NCBI GenBank assembly: GCA_965205365.1
Contig: CBDBGT010000011.1
Location: 372,001 to 436,000, forward strand
DNA: 64,000 nucleotides
Direction: 5' to 3'
Source of the DNA: JALZUR01 sp965205365
GTDB lineage: Bacteria; Bdellovibrionota; Bdellovibrionia; Bdellovibrionales; UBA1609
The position numbers were made by a program, and so were the translations under genes. Shown here piece after piece: positions 35,616-44,749 of the stretch; the stretch's first letter is position 1, and each line of letters begins with the position of its first letter. The notes under the pieces are model-generated. The model had not been told where the DNA came from and made no database searches. It saw only the letters and a list, made by a program, of their open reading frames with translations.

Positions 35616-37481
35616 CCTGACTTCGACACTCCTGTTAAAAAGCCCCTCTTGAGTTCAAATATACGCACCAGAGAAGGTTAAAAAGTCTAAAACTCGAAAT
35701 GTAGTGACCCCTTTTTTTTCTTTACAAGTATTTTTAGGCTAGTAATTTTAATAGCCATGTTTATTCGAGAAGTAAAAAAACCAAACGGAAGTGTTTCAAT
35801 TAGAATAGTTGAATCTACTCGAGTAAAAAATAAAGTTATTCAAAAAGTCATTAGAACTCTGGGACAACACAAGGATGCAAGAGAAATAGCCATTATTAAG
35901 AAAGCAGCACAGGACTTAATAATAGAGCTAAAAAACACAAGAAACCCAGCCCTTCCTGGAATGGAAGAAACTGTGCACTCCACGACTTGCACAAAAAAAG
36001 CCAGCACAAGAAACCCAGAGCTAGTGGATATAAAGAATCTATCTGAGCAAGGTCGTGTTAACCAAGGCATTCACACAGTTTTAGGCAAAGTTTATAATCA
36101 AATGAACTTTAACGATATCATAAAAAACACAAAAAAAGATGATGAGTGGAACTCTATTCTTCAAGATTGTGTTTTAGCAAGAATCTCTAGGCCGCAGAGT
36201 AAAAGAAAAACAGCAGATAGCTTAAAAAAAGTTTTCTCAAAACCCCTTCCTCTTCATAAGATATACCGTATGATGGACAGAGTTTTTCTAAACGAAGAAA
36301 GACTAAAATCAAAAGTCTTAAATTCCACTCTAAACCTTTTTAATGACCAGGTTGACGTTATGTTCTTTGATGTCACAACGCTATATTTTGAAAGCTTTAC
36401 TTCAGATGAACTTAGAGCCAATGGTTTTAGTAAGGATGCTAAGTTTAAAGAAACTCAAGTTGTTCTCGCCTTGGTTACAAACTCACAGGGACACCCAGTA
36501 ACTTATGAGCTTTTTCCTGGCAACACTTATGAGGGCAACACATTAATAGAGATAGTTAAAAACTTAAAAACCCGTTTTAATGTAAATCAAGTTACCCTTG
36601 TGGCTGATAGAGGTATGTTTAATGAGGCAAACTTAGTTTTACTAGAAGCTGAAAACATTCATTATATTGTGGGGGCTAAGTTAAAATCTTTACCAAAGAA
36701 TTTAAAAGAAGAAATCTGTCATAAAAACTTTAAACCCCATGTGGTGAGCAATGAACTGCAGTGGGTTAGAGAGTTTGAGCACAAGAAAAGAAGGCTTGTT
36801 GTTGGGTATTCTAATAAAAGAGCTTATAAAGATGCATTTGACCGGGAAAAGATAATTGTTCGTCTTTTAAAGAAAGCCAAAGATGGAAAACTTAAAGCAA
36901 GTGACCTTATAACTAATTATGGAACGAAAAAGTACCTTAAGTCTTTTAAGGGGGATGTAGAGGTTGATAAGTGTAAGATTAGTAGAGACGCTCAGTGGGA
37001 TGGTTTTCATGGTGTCATTACAAATCTTGAAGACAAGTCTGCAGCTGAAGTTTTAGAGCGTTATAGAGGGCTGTGGAAAATAGAACAAGCGTTTAGAATA
37101 AGTAAGACAGATTTAAAGATGCGACCTATTTTTCATTGGAAGTCTGAGAGGATTAAGGCTCATATTGGAATTTGTTTTCTAGCATATGCAATTGTTTGTA
37201 GAGTAAATAAGCTTATTAAGGAAAACCAATTAGAGTTTAGTTTTTTAGATCTTAAAGAGGAGTTAAATAGAGATGAGTACAGTGTTTTAAAAGACTCTAG
37301 TACGGGGCGATTTTATGAGCTTGTATCTAAGACTACTCCTGTTTTAAAGAAAATTTACCAAGTTTTAAACCTTAAGAGAAAGGACTGTATTCGCCTAGTT
37401 AAAGAGCAAATGTAGTGACCCCAGCAAAATCTAAGCACTTGATTTTATTAGCTTTATGCGCCGTGTTGTGTCGAAGTCAGG
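35616..37481 (+). mobile_element. IS1634-family insertion sequence (full copy)
   Basis: A 1866-bp element with terminal inverted repeats CCTGACTTCGACAC / GTGTCGAAGTCAGG and one transposase gene. AAATGTAGTGACCCC occurs on both sides of the gene (35697-35711 and 37408-37422, the second overlapping the stop codon). It forms the right end of the composite transposon. No separate short target duplication flanks its inner end. Confidence 0.9.
35757..37415 (+). CDS. IS1634-family transposase
   Basis: The 552-aa protein opens with MFIREVKKPNGSVSIRIVES, the characteristic N-terminus of IS1634-type transposases. The DDE residues are visible: MFFDVTTLYFES (Asp), TLVADRGMF (Asp) and YRGLWKIEQAFRISKTDLKM (the Y-R-E-K signature with the catalytic Glu). 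The frame is intact and of full length. Members of this family are known for long, variable-length target duplications, which fits the 302-bp repeats here. It could mobilise both the full element and the inverted MITE end. Confidence 0.93.
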   Translation: MFIREVKKPNGSVSIRIVESTRVKNKVIQKVIRTLGQHKDAREIAIIKKAAQDLIIELKNTRNPALPGMEETVHSTTCTKKASTRNPELVDIKNLSEQGRVNQGIHTVLGKVYNQMNFNDIIKNTKKDDEWNSILQDCVLARISRPQSKRKTADSLKKVFSKPLPLHKIYRMMDRVFLNEERLKSKVLNSTLNLFNDQVDVMFFDVTTLYFESFTSDELRANGFSKDAKFKETQVVLALVTNSQGHPVTYELFPGNTYEGNTLIEIVKNLKTRFNVNQVTLVADRGMFNEANLVLLEAENIHYIVGAKLKSLPKNLKEEICHKNFKPHVVSNELQWVREFEHKKRRLVVGYSNKRAYKDAFDREKIIVRLLKKAKDGKLKASDLITNYGTKKYLKSFKGDVEVDKCKISRDAQWDGFHGVITNLEDKSAAEVLERYRGLWKIEQAFRISKTDLKMRPIFHWKSERIKAHIGICFLAYAIVCRVNKLIKENQLEFSFLDLKEELNRDEYSVLKDSSTGRFYELVSKTTPVLKKIYQVLNLKRKDCIRLVKEQM

Positions 37482-37583
37482 AAAAGCAACATTGCTTAAA
37501 CCAAGCACTTCCCCCTTTGTGTTCATAATCAAAGCCGTAGAGCCCGTAGTCCCCTGGTCTAAAGAAAGTATTAGGTTTTTCAT
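37482..37583 (-). pseudogene. glpK 5' fragment (first 34 codons)
   Basis: Exact copy of the start of glpK, from its ATG at 37583 to the transposon end, created by the target duplication. Translation would run into the IS. Not functional. Confidence 0.85.
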
Positions 37584-37783
37584 ATGTTTTTTAAGTCTAC
37601 TCGCCTGGAGTGTCTAAGGCAATAGGGCCTGTTAATCCATGGATTAACTTTGTCAAAACACCTGCATTCTCTAAATCATCAATGCTTCCCCCTATAAGCT
37701 CTGATTTCATAATACTTGCCATAAAAACAGCCAAAATCATCAACAAAATATACTCTAAAACCAACTGACCACTCTGCTTTCCT
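37482..37783. repeat. 302-bp direct repeat, right copy (target site duplication)
   Basis: Same sequence as 27516-27817. It begins immediately after the right transposon terminus and continues into the uninterrupted 5' part of the prepilin-like gene, which identifies this side as the native junction of that gene. Confidence 0.9.
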
Positions 37784-37821
37784 CTACCCTTATTCTTTTT
37801 GCTTTGACCCCTTAAAAACAT
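37597..37821 (-). CDS. Prepilin-like small membrane protein
   Basis: A short basic leader ending GRGKQSG is followed by QLVLEYILLMILAVFMASIM. That is a Gly cleavage point with Glu at +5 and a hydrophobic helix, the pattern of type IV/Flp-like prepilins. About 35 further residues end in GPIALDTPGE. The ATG at 37821 gives 74 codons and an 18-residue leader; an in-frame start at 37884 is possible but overlaps the divergent gene. Before the transposon arrived, glpK lay 13 bp downstream. The duplication kept this copy whole. Confidence 0.65.
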   Translation of the reverse strand: MFLRGQSKKNKGRGKQSGQLVLEYILLMILAVFMASIMKSELIGGSIDDLENAGVLTKLIHGLTGPIALDTPGE

Positions 37822-37838
37822 AAGAATAGTCTTACCCT

Positions 37839-38345
37839 GTGAAAATATACGACTGGAAGTACCTTGGTAAAATTGTTGCATCAATTGCCCTATCGGTCAT
37901 TATTGGTCTTTTCTGGATATTAACTACTCAAAAAAACCCTGAAATCACAAAAAACCCTCATAAATTCAACTTAGGTAGTGTTTTTGCTAAACACCTTACA
38001 AATAGAACTCTAGTAATTTTTTGGGCTAGCTGGTGTGCCTCTTGTCAAGAGGACCTTAAAAAACTTAAAAAATTTCAAGCTTCTAATTTACCAAAAGATT
38101 TTAGTATTCTAGCTATTAACATTGATACCATGGAAAAATTACCTGAAGCAAAATTTCTATGGAATAAGCTAGAAATTAAAGACATTAAACTTTTATTTGA
38201 TAAAAACGGAGACTATCAAAATCTCTTATCTATTAACGTTCTACCCTCTTACTTCTTATTTGAAAAAAATGGAAAAATCCTTTTAAGGCTAGATGGAAAA
38301 GTAGACTTTTCAGATAAAAAAATACTCTCTCTCCTATTTAGTTAA
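37839..38345 (+). CDS. Membrane-anchored thioredoxin-like protein (TlpA/ResA type)
   Basis: One N-terminal membrane helix (residues about 10-28) anchors a periplasmic thioredoxin fold of about 130 residues. The redox site is WASWCASCQEDL (CxxC), and the cis-Pro segment is INVLPSYFLFEKNGK. Such proteins reduce disulfides in cytochrome c maturation or other exported proteins. The start is GTG and lies 17 bp from the divergent prepilin-like gene, so the two leaders share or overlap promoters. Confidence 0.85.
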   Translation: MKIYDWKYLGKIVASIALSVIIGLFWILTTQKNPEITKNPHKFNLGSVFAKHLTNRTLVIFWASWCASCQEDLKKLKKFQASNLPKDFSILAINIDTMEKLPEAKFLWNKLEIKDIKLLFDKNGDYQNLLSINVLPSYFLFEKNGKILLRLDGKVDFSDKKILSLLFS

Positions 38346-38733
38346 AAATACTTTAAAAAAAGATTTTATGAAAAATCAATGAAACATTAAAACTTTATAC
38401 CAAATCTATATGTTTCACTGATGAAATCAGTAAAATGGCCTAGCAATAATATACACAACAAAACCCCCATGACATTTGCCTTTTCTTCTAAAAAAATAGA
38501 TTCATAGTAAAAACCACAGAATGATAATTAGGATTCATAAAAAGCAGTTTTTCTCTTTAAAAACATATCCTTTAACTCATGTTTTTACTAAATATTTAAA
38601 ATCATTTTTATAACCCAGGGCTTTAAAATTTATCAAGTTATTCACTTAAATAGCTAATTATTTTAAACTAAACGACTTTTAAAAATATATTTTTTCTTGG
38701 TTTTTATAAACCTTACTATAATTTTTGCTACAA
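38346..38733. other. Intergenic spacer between convergent genes
   Basis: About 390 bp, AT-rich, between the thioredoxin-like gene and the hutI stop. Stops occur in all frames. No strong hairpin, repeat or RNA gene is evident. Confidence 0.4.
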
Positions 38734-39924
38734 TTAATTATAAACTTTTATAACAGGCTGAAACCCTATTTCATAAAAAAAATCTTCAGGTCCTCCATCA
38801 CTTGTAAAAAAATCTGCATTAAGCCCTTTAATTAAAGCACCCTTATTAAAAACTCCAAGTGCTCTTGAAGCGTTCACTGTATAAGCACACCAAACTTCAG
38901 CTAAACTCATCTTCATCTGACGCCTTGCAAGTACACCAACAAAACTTAAGTCCTGTGTTGGAGAACTCCCTGGATTATAGTCTGTTGCTAAAGAAACCCT
39001 GACCCCTTCATCAATAATTTTTCTAGCTTTTGGGTATTTTGTATTTAAATAAAAATCAGCTGTTGGTAAAAGGTTGACCACTGTTTTATATTTTGACATC
39101 TCTTTGATTTCACTATCTTTTACATAAACTGAATGCTCTACAGACAAAGCTCCAAGCTTTGCACTCTCTAAAGAACCTTTAGAAAAACTTAATTGATCAG
39201 CATGAACACAAAAATTCAACTTATTATTTAAAGCAGTTGTTAAAAATAATTTTAAATCATTTAAATCAAAAAAATTATTTTCAATAAATAAATCCACTCT
39301 ATCAAGTTTTGGAAATTTTTTTAGTATTTTAGGTAAGTCTTTGTTCACCACCTTATGCACATACTCTAACTTATCACCTTTAAAAGAATGTAGAGCTAAA
39401 TATGTAGGTTTAATTTTAATACCCTTTAATAAGAAAGCGACTTCTAGTTGCTTAGATTCTATTTTAAAATTTTGTCCATATCCAGATTTGATTTCTAACA
39501 AAGTCACACCTTGTTTTTTAAATTTATCTACTCTTTTTTGAGAAATTTTAATCAATTCTTTTAATGGAATTTTTGTTGTATCTTTTATAGTTTTTAAAAT
39601 ACCTCCACCTAATTTTTGAATATCCTGATATGTGGCACCATTTATTTTTTCTTCAAACTCTTTTTTTCTATCTCCGCCAAAAACTAAGTGCGTATGACTT
39701 TCTGTAAAAGAAGGATACACGTTAAGGCCTTTAAGATTATAAGTTTTTCCTAAATACCCTTTAGGAAGGTTTTTTTCTTTTCCAACCCACTCAACAACAC
39801 CTTTATTTACAACCATTGCAGCATCTTTAATGGGCAAAAAATCTTTCTCAACAGGTCTAACACCTTCCTTTATAAAAAAACCCTTTAATGTATAAAGAGT
39901 TCTGATGTTTTTATAAATTTTCAT
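38734..39924 (-). CDS. hutI: Imidazolonepropionase
   Basis: An amidohydrolase that opens 4-imidazolone-5-propionate to formimidoylglutamate, the third step of histidine degradation. Visible elements are TESHTHLVFGGDRKKEF (metal histidines and substrate arginine), FCVHADQLSF, ALSVEHSVYV and SLATDYNPGSSPTQ. The length is 396 aa, normal for HutI. It starts 3 bp after hutU and closes the hutH-hutU-hutI run. Confidence 0.95.
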   Translation of the reverse strand: MKIYKNIRTLYTLKGFFIKEGVRPVEKDFLPIKDAAMVVNKGVVEWVGKEKNLPKGYLGKTYNLKGLNVYPSFTESHTHLVFGGDRKKEFEEKINGATYQDIQKLGGGILKTIKDTTKIPLKELIKISQKRVDKFKKQGVTLLEIKSGYGQNFKIESKQLEVAFLLKGIKIKPTYLALHSFKGDKLEYVHKVVNKDLPKILKKFPKLDRVDLFIENNFFDLNDLKLFLTTALNNKLNFCVHADQLSFSKGSLESAKLGALSVEHSVYVKDSEIKEMSKYKTVVNLLPTADFYLNTKYPKARKIIDEGVRVSLATDYNPGSSPTQDLSFVGVLARRQMKMSLAEVWCAYTVNASRALGVFNKGALIKGLNADFFTSDGGPEDFFYEIGFQPVIKVYN

Positions 39925-39927
39925 AAT

Positions 39928-41577
39928 CTAATCCAACCATAAACTTTGAACACCACGTTCTTTAGCTACAATTTTTGCATCATCATAGCCTGCATCAATA
40001 TGTCTATATAAACCCATTAAAGGATCATTATTTAAAACTCTTGATAAACATTTTTTAGCAGACGCCGTACCATCAACTACTGTAACCTGTCCTGCATGAA
40101 GAGAATAGCCCATGCCCACACCACCACCTTGATGAAAACTCACCCACGTCGCACCACTTGCTACATTTGTTAAAGCATTGAGTATAGGCCAATCCCCTAC
40201 AGCATCAGAACCATCTTTCATAGCCTCAGTTTCTCTATTTGGAGAAGCCACTGATCCACAGTCTAAATGATCACGCCCAATAACAATTGGAGCTTTTAAT
40301 TCACCGCTTTTAACCATTTCATTAAACATTAAACCCGCTTTTTCACGCTCTCCATACTCAAGCCAACAAATTCTTGCCGGTAATCCTTGAAAAACAATTC
40401 GCTCTCTAGCAGCATCTAGCCACTTATGAAGATTTAACTTATTAGGGAAAAGTTTTTTTAAGGCCTCATCTGTTTTATAAATGTCTTTAGGATCTCCTGA
40501 TAGCGCCACCCACCTAAAAGGCCCACTTCCTTTACAAAAAAGAGGCCTAATATATTTAGGAATAAAACCTGGAATATTAAAAGCATTCTTTAACCCTGCA
40601 TCTTCAGCCATTGCTCTTATATTATTTCCATAATCAAAAGTAATTGCTCCTTTTTTTTGATACTCAAGCATAGCCTCTACATGTATTTTCATAGAATCTT
40701 TTGAAAGTTTAATGTATTTTTTAGGGTCTGATGCTCTTAAAATAGAAGCCTCCTGTAAAGAATACCCCAAGGGTATATACCCTCTTAAAGGATCATGAGC
40801 TGAGGTTTGATCTGTTAAAATATCAATCACTAAACCTTTGCTTAAAAGCTTAGGCAAAACTTTAGCCATATTGCCTTTTAGGCCAACACTAATAGCTCTT
40901 CCTTCTTTTTTATATTGTTCAATTTTTTGAATTGCTAATTCAATATTTGGAGCAACTTCATCTAAATAACGAGTCTCTACTCTTTTTTGTATACGCTCTT
41001 CATCAATATCTACAGCTAAAACCACAGCTCCAGCAAAAACACCTGCAAGCGGTTGAGCCCCACCCATTCCACCAAGGCCTGCTGTTACTATAAGTTTATT
41101 TTTTAAATTACCATGAAAGTGCTGGCGCCCAGCCTCCATAAAAGTTTCATACGTTCCTTGAACAATTCCTTGAGATCCTATGTATATCCACGAACCTGCA
41201 GTCATTTGCCCATACATCATTAAACCCTTTTTATCTAATTCATCAAAATCTTCCCAGGTGGCCCATTTAGGAACAAGATTTGAGTTAGCAATAAGAACCC
41301 TTGGGGCCTCTTTATGAGTTTTAACAATTCCAATGGGTTTACCTGATTGTATAAGTAAGGTTTCATTATCTTCTAAAGTTTTTAAAGTTTTTAAAATTTT
41401 ATCAAATGATGACCAATCACGTGCAGCTTTACCAATACCACCATAAACAACCAAATCTTCAGGAATTTCAGCAACCTCTGGATCTAAATTATTTTGAATC
41501 ATTCTATATGCAGCTTCTTGTGACCAACCTTTACAACTTAACTGACTACCATGTGGAGCTTTAATTCTTCTCATCAC
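39928..41577 (-). CDS. hutU: Urocanate hydratase
   Basis: HutU hydrates urocanate using tightly bound NAD as an electrophile. The NAD loop TAGLGGMGGAQPLAG is near residue 165, and the active region GRDHLDCGSVASPNRETEAM near 440 contains the conserved cysteine. GATWVSFHQGGGVGMGYSLH follows. The 549-aa length fits the family. Gene spacing to hutH is 6 bp. Confidence 0.97.
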   Translation of the reverse strand: MMRRIKAPHGSQLSCKGWSQEAAYRMIQNNLDPEVAEIPEDLVVYGGIGKAARDWSSFDKILKTLKTLEDNETLLIQSGKPIGIVKTHKEAPRVLIANSNLVPKWATWEDFDELDKKGLMMYGQMTAGSWIYIGSQGIVQGTYETFMEAGRQHFHGNLKNKLIVTAGLGGMGGAQPLAGVFAGAVVLAVDIDEERIQKRVETRYLDEVAPNIELAIQKIEQYKKEGRAISVGLKGNMAKVLPKLLSKGLVIDILTDQTSAHDPLRGYIPLGYSLQEASILRASDPKKYIKLSKDSMKIHVEAMLEYQKKGAITFDYGNNIRAMAEDAGLKNAFNIPGFIPKYIRPLFCKGSGPFRWVALSGDPKDIYKTDEALKKLFPNKLNLHKWLDAARERIVFQGLPARICWLEYGEREKAGLMFNEMVKSGELKAPIVIGRDHLDCGSVASPNRETEAMKDGSDAVGDWPILNALTNVASGATWVSFHQGGGVGMGYSLHAGQVTVVDGTASAKKCLSRVLNNDPLMGLYRHIDAGYDDAKIVAKERGVQSLWLD

Positions 41578-41583
41578 CGTCCC

Positions 41584-43122
41584 CTAAACTTCTAAAGTTA
41601 TATTCTTTTCAATTATTGTATTAAACTCTCCATTAGAAATCATTAAGCGTATGGTTTCTATATCATCTGCAAAAACATGATCAGTTTCAGCAAAAGAAAC
41701 TCTTGTTCTAATATATTCTAAAATTTCTAAAATTACACCCTCTGGTTTAAGTGGTTTTAATAAATCTAGCCCCTGTGTAGCACATAAAATTTCCATAGCT
41801 AAAATTTTTTCAACATTCTCTAGAATGTGCTTAGCCTTTCTAGCTGCAATTGTTCCCATGGACACATGATCTTCTTTATCAGCGGAAGTTGGAATGCTAT
41901 CAACTGATGCTGGGTGGGCTAATATTTTATTCTCACTCACTAAAGATGCTGCAGCGACTTGAACAATCATCATTCCAGAATTGAGGCCACCATTTGGAGC
42001 TAAAAATGCAGGAAGCCCTGACATAGATGGGTTTATTAACTTTTCAATCCTACATTCAGAAATACTCGCTAAAGCGCTTAAACAAATACCTAGATAGTCT
42101 AATTGAAATGCTATGGGTTCTCCATGAAAATTTCCACATGATAAAATTTTATTCTCTTTTGCAAAAACTAACGGATTATCTGTTGAAGAATTTGCCTCAA
42201 CTTCTAAAACCTCAGTAACTCTTTGTACTGAATCTTTTGTTGCTCCATGGACTGCTGGAATACAACGAAGGGAATAAGCATCCTGAACATTACCACAATT
42301 TAAATGTGATTCTGCAATGGGAGAAGTTTTACCCAAAAGCTTTAACATATTTCTTGCAGTTTTTGCTTCCCCTAGATGTGCTCTAGTTTCAAAAATCAAA
42401 GGATTAAAAGCCTCTCTTGTTCCCTTAAGAGCTTCTAAAGTCATTGCTCCAGCAAGATCAAAAAGCTCTAACAATTTTTTTGATCTATAGCAATTTAAAA
42501 GCCCCACTGCTGTCATTACTTGACAGCCATTAATCATAGAGAGGCCTTCTTTAGCTTCAAGCTGTAAGGCTTTAATCCCTAATTCTTTTAATTTATCAGT
42601 TGTTTTAATTTTTTTCACACCATCCCATAAATGACCCTCACCAATAATACAAAGTGCTAAATGCGCCAACGGTGCTAAATCACCACTGGCCCCTACACTT
42701 CCTTGACAAGGGATATAAGGAGTTAAATCATTATTAATAAATTCAATTATCTTTTCAACCACTTCAGGTCGAACACCACTATGTCCACGTGATAAAGCAT
42801 TTGCCCTTAAAAGCATAATAGCTCTTACTTCTTCAGGAGTAAAGGGCTCTCCTACTCCACAAGAATGAGATCTAATCAAATTTTTTTGAAGCTGAATCAG
42901 CTTTTCTTTTGAAATACTAACATTAGAAAAATGACCGAAACCAGTATTCACACCATACATAACTTCACCTTTGTTAATACGCTCTTGAATATATACTCTA
43001 GATTCTAGAATATTTTCTCTAGCCTTGCTACAAAGCTCTATCTTATATTCTTTTTTAGAAACACCCCATACATTATTAACCGTTAAATCTAACCCTGTAA
43101 GTTTAAGCTTATTTTTTTGCAT
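41584..43122 (-). CDS. hutH: Histidine ammonia-lyase
   Basis: HutH eliminates ammonia from histidine to give urocanate. The MIO cofactor forms from Ala-Ser-Gly at 145-147 in GSVGASGDLAPLAH. Also present are YGVNTGFG at the start and FHGEPIAFQLDYL and SADKEDHVSMG later. The 512-aa length is standard. Its start overlaps the 3' end of rpe by 14 bp, so the hut genes appear to be translated from the same message as def-fmt-rpe. Confidence 0.97.
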   Translation of the reverse strand: MQKNKLKLTGLDLTVNNVWGVSKKEYKIELCSKARENILESRVYIQERINKGEVMYGVNTGFGHFSNVSISKEKLIQLQKNLIRSHSCGVGEPFTPEEVRAIMLLRANALSRGHSGVRPEVVEKIIEFINNDLTPYIPCQGSVGASGDLAPLAHLALCIIGEGHLWDGVKKIKTTDKLKELGIKALQLEAKEGLSMINGCQVMTAVGLLNCYRSKKLLELFDLAGAMTLEALKGTREAFNPLIFETRAHLGEAKTARNMLKLLGKTSPIAESHLNCGNVQDAYSLRCIPAVHGATKDSVQRVTEVLEVEANSSTDNPLVFAKENKILSCGNFHGEPIAFQLDYLGICLSALASISECRIEKLINPSMSGLPAFLAPNGGLNSGMMIVQVAAASLVSENKILAHPASVDSIPTSADKEDHVSMGTIAARKAKHILENVEKILAMEILCATQGLDLLKPLKPEGVILEILEYIRTRVSFAETDHVFADDIETIRLMISNGEFNTIIEKNITLEV

Positions 43123-43777
43123 TCTTTAATTTCCCTATTGCTTGAACATAATTATTTTTAAAAACAAAACTTCCTGCAACCAATACATCAGCATTCTTAA
43201 CTAAACGAGCGGTTTTATCACTAACCCCTCCATCAACCTGTATTTTATATCTATAATCACTCTTTAGCCTTAAATCGTATAATTTATTAACTTTTTTAAC
43301 CTGATCTTTTATAAAACTTTGGCCACCAAAACCTGGCTCAACTGTCATCACTAAAACCATATCAACTTCAGGTAAATAAGGTTCAATGTTTAAAAGCTTT
43401 GTTCCTGGTTTTAAAGTGATTCCTTTTTGAACTCCTGCCTTATCTAAAATTTTAAAGCATTCCTTAATTTTTTTTGTAGACTCAATATGCACTGTAATTG
43501 AATCAGATCCAGCATCTATAAAATCTTTTAAATATCTTTCTGGATTATCAATCATAAGGTGGACATCAAAAAAATTCTTTGAGGCTTTTCTTGTTTTCTC
43601 TATTACAGGAGCTCCAAAGGTAATATTTGGAACAAAATGCCCATCCATGACATCCCAGTGAATCATATCAGCTCCAGCAGCATCTACTGCTTCCAGCTCA
43701 TGCTTAATATTTGAAAAATCACAAGAAAGCATACTAGGGGCTACTAGAAAAATCTCTTTATTACACTTTTCTCTCAT
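43109..43777 (-). CDS. rpe: Ribulose-phosphate 3-epimerase
   Basis: A TIM-barrel enzyme of the pentose phosphate pathway. Signatures: APSMLSCDFSNIKHEL, DMIHWDVMDGHFVPNITFG with metal ligands, FDVHLMIDNPERYL, VMTVEPGFGGQSF and the phosphate-binding QVDGGVSDKT. The length of 222 aa is typical. It lies 9 bp after fmt and overlaps hutH, so it sits in the middle of a continuous co-directional run. Confidence 0.96.
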   Translation of the reverse strand: MREKCNKEIFLVAPSMLSCDFSNIKHELEAVDAAGADMIHWDVMDGHFVPNITFGAPVIEKTRKASKNFFDVHLMIDNPERYLKDFIDAGSDSITVHIESTKKIKECFKILDKAGVQKGITLKPGTKLLNIEPYLPEVDMVLVMTVEPGFGGQSFIKDQVKKVNKLYDLRLKSDYRYKIQVDGGVSDKTARLVKNADVLVAGSFVFKNNYVQAIGKLKNAKK

Positions 43778-43786
43778 ATAAAGGAC

Positions 43787-44746
43787 TTAAGAAAATCTTT
43801 CTCCCATGGTCAAGCCGTAACCATTAACAAAATCTTTTACTTTCATAATTGATTTTCCTTCTAGCTGAACAGCCTCAATCCCTAAAAGACCTTTGGCCGT
43901 TCCGACCCATAAAATCAAATCTCCAGAGCTAGTCTCTTGAATAGACTGGACAAAGCCTTGTTTAAAATTTTCACTTAATTTAATTTTTGTATCTAAGATT
44001 TTAAGCCTTTTTCCTTGATAATAGGTGTAGGCTCCTGGCCCCCATTTAAGTCCTCTAATATCATTGTGCAAGTCTTGAGCTTTTTTTCCCCAATGAACCA
44101 ATCCCTCGGATTTTTTGATTTTCTTAGCATAAGTAGCTTTTGATTCATCTTGGATTAAAAGGCTAAATTTATCATTAATATGACCCTTAAGAACACTACA
44201 GGCTAGATTTGATGATAAAAGGGATAGCCTATTGGCAAGCTCTAAGGAGTTTTCATTTAATGGAATTTTAACTTTTTCTTCAAAAATGATAGGCCCTGAG
44301 TCAAGCTTTAAACCCATAACCTGAAAGGATAGACCTGTTTCCTTATCCCCTGACATTATGGCTCTTTGAATGGGCGCAGCCCCTCTCCACCTTGGAAGAA
44401 GGCTTGCATGAATATTTATAAACTTACTTGGTAAAACATTTAACAAATCTTGTTTTAAAAGTTTTCCATAGGCTAACACTAAAACAGCATCTAAGTTTAA
44501 AGCTCTGATGTTTTCTATAAATTCAGGAGTTGAAATCCTACTTGGTGTTATCACCTTTAATCCAAGCTCTAAAGCCTTTTGTTTAATAGGAGAAGGGGTG
44601 AGTTTCATTTTACGACCACTTTTTCCATCAGGCTGACTCACCACTAACACAACCTCTATTTGCGAATCAGCCCATAGGGCTTGAAGAGTTAAACACCCAA
44701 ACTCTGGAGTTCCCATAAAAAGAATACGATATTTTCTATCTAACAC
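43787..44746 (-). CDS. fmt: Methionyl-tRNA formyltransferase
   Basis: Fmt formylates initiator Met-tRNA. The N-terminal domain has ILFMGTPEFGCLTLQAL. The catalytic region HASLLPRWRGAAPIQRAI is near residue 135, and the KLDSGPIIFEE segment follows. A C-terminal OB-like domain (LVHWGKKAQDLHNDIRGLKW) recognises the tRNA. The 319-aa length is normal. It is 3 bp downstream of def, the usual partner. Confidence 0.97.
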   Translation of the reverse strand: MLDRKYRILFMGTPEFGCLTLQALWADSQIEVVLVVSQPDGKSGRKMKLTPSPIKQKALELGLKVITPSRISTPEFIENIRALNLDAVLVLAYGKLLKQDLLNVLPSKFINIHASLLPRWRGAAPIQRAIMSGDKETGLSFQVMGLKLDSGPIIFEEKVKIPLNENSLELANRLSLLSSNLACSVLKGHINDKFSLLIQDESKATYAKKIKKSEGLVHWGKKAQDLHNDIRGLKWGPGAYTYYQGKRLKILDTKIKLSENFKQGFVQSIQETSSGDLILWVGTAKGLLGIEAVQLEGKSIMKVKDFVNGYGLTMGERFS

Positions 44747-44749
44747 TCC

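Larger units (their letters stand above)
27818..37481. mobile_element. Composite IS1634-type transposon carrying a diversity-generating retroelement
   Basis: A 9664-bp unit bounded by CCTGACTTCGACAC at 27818 and GTGTCGAAGTCAGG ending at 37481. The left end is a 155-bp deletion derivative and the right end a full IS1634-family element, in opposite orientation. The two outer termini are therefore perfect inverted repeats of each other. The unit is flanked by the 302-bp direct repeat, which starts and stops exactly at the termini. Cargo: DGR target gene, avd, TR, reverse transcriptase and an IS982 relic; a later IS3 insertion lies within. Long variable target duplications are established for IS1634 and IS1549; movement of the whole unit in one event is inference. 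Confidence 0.82.

Noticed and set aside
27818..37481. Prophage or integrative element at tRNA-Asp or tRNA-Leu
   Set aside because: The island ends are IS1634 termini with a 302-bp duplication, not tRNA-derived att sites, and no integrase or phage structural genes are present.
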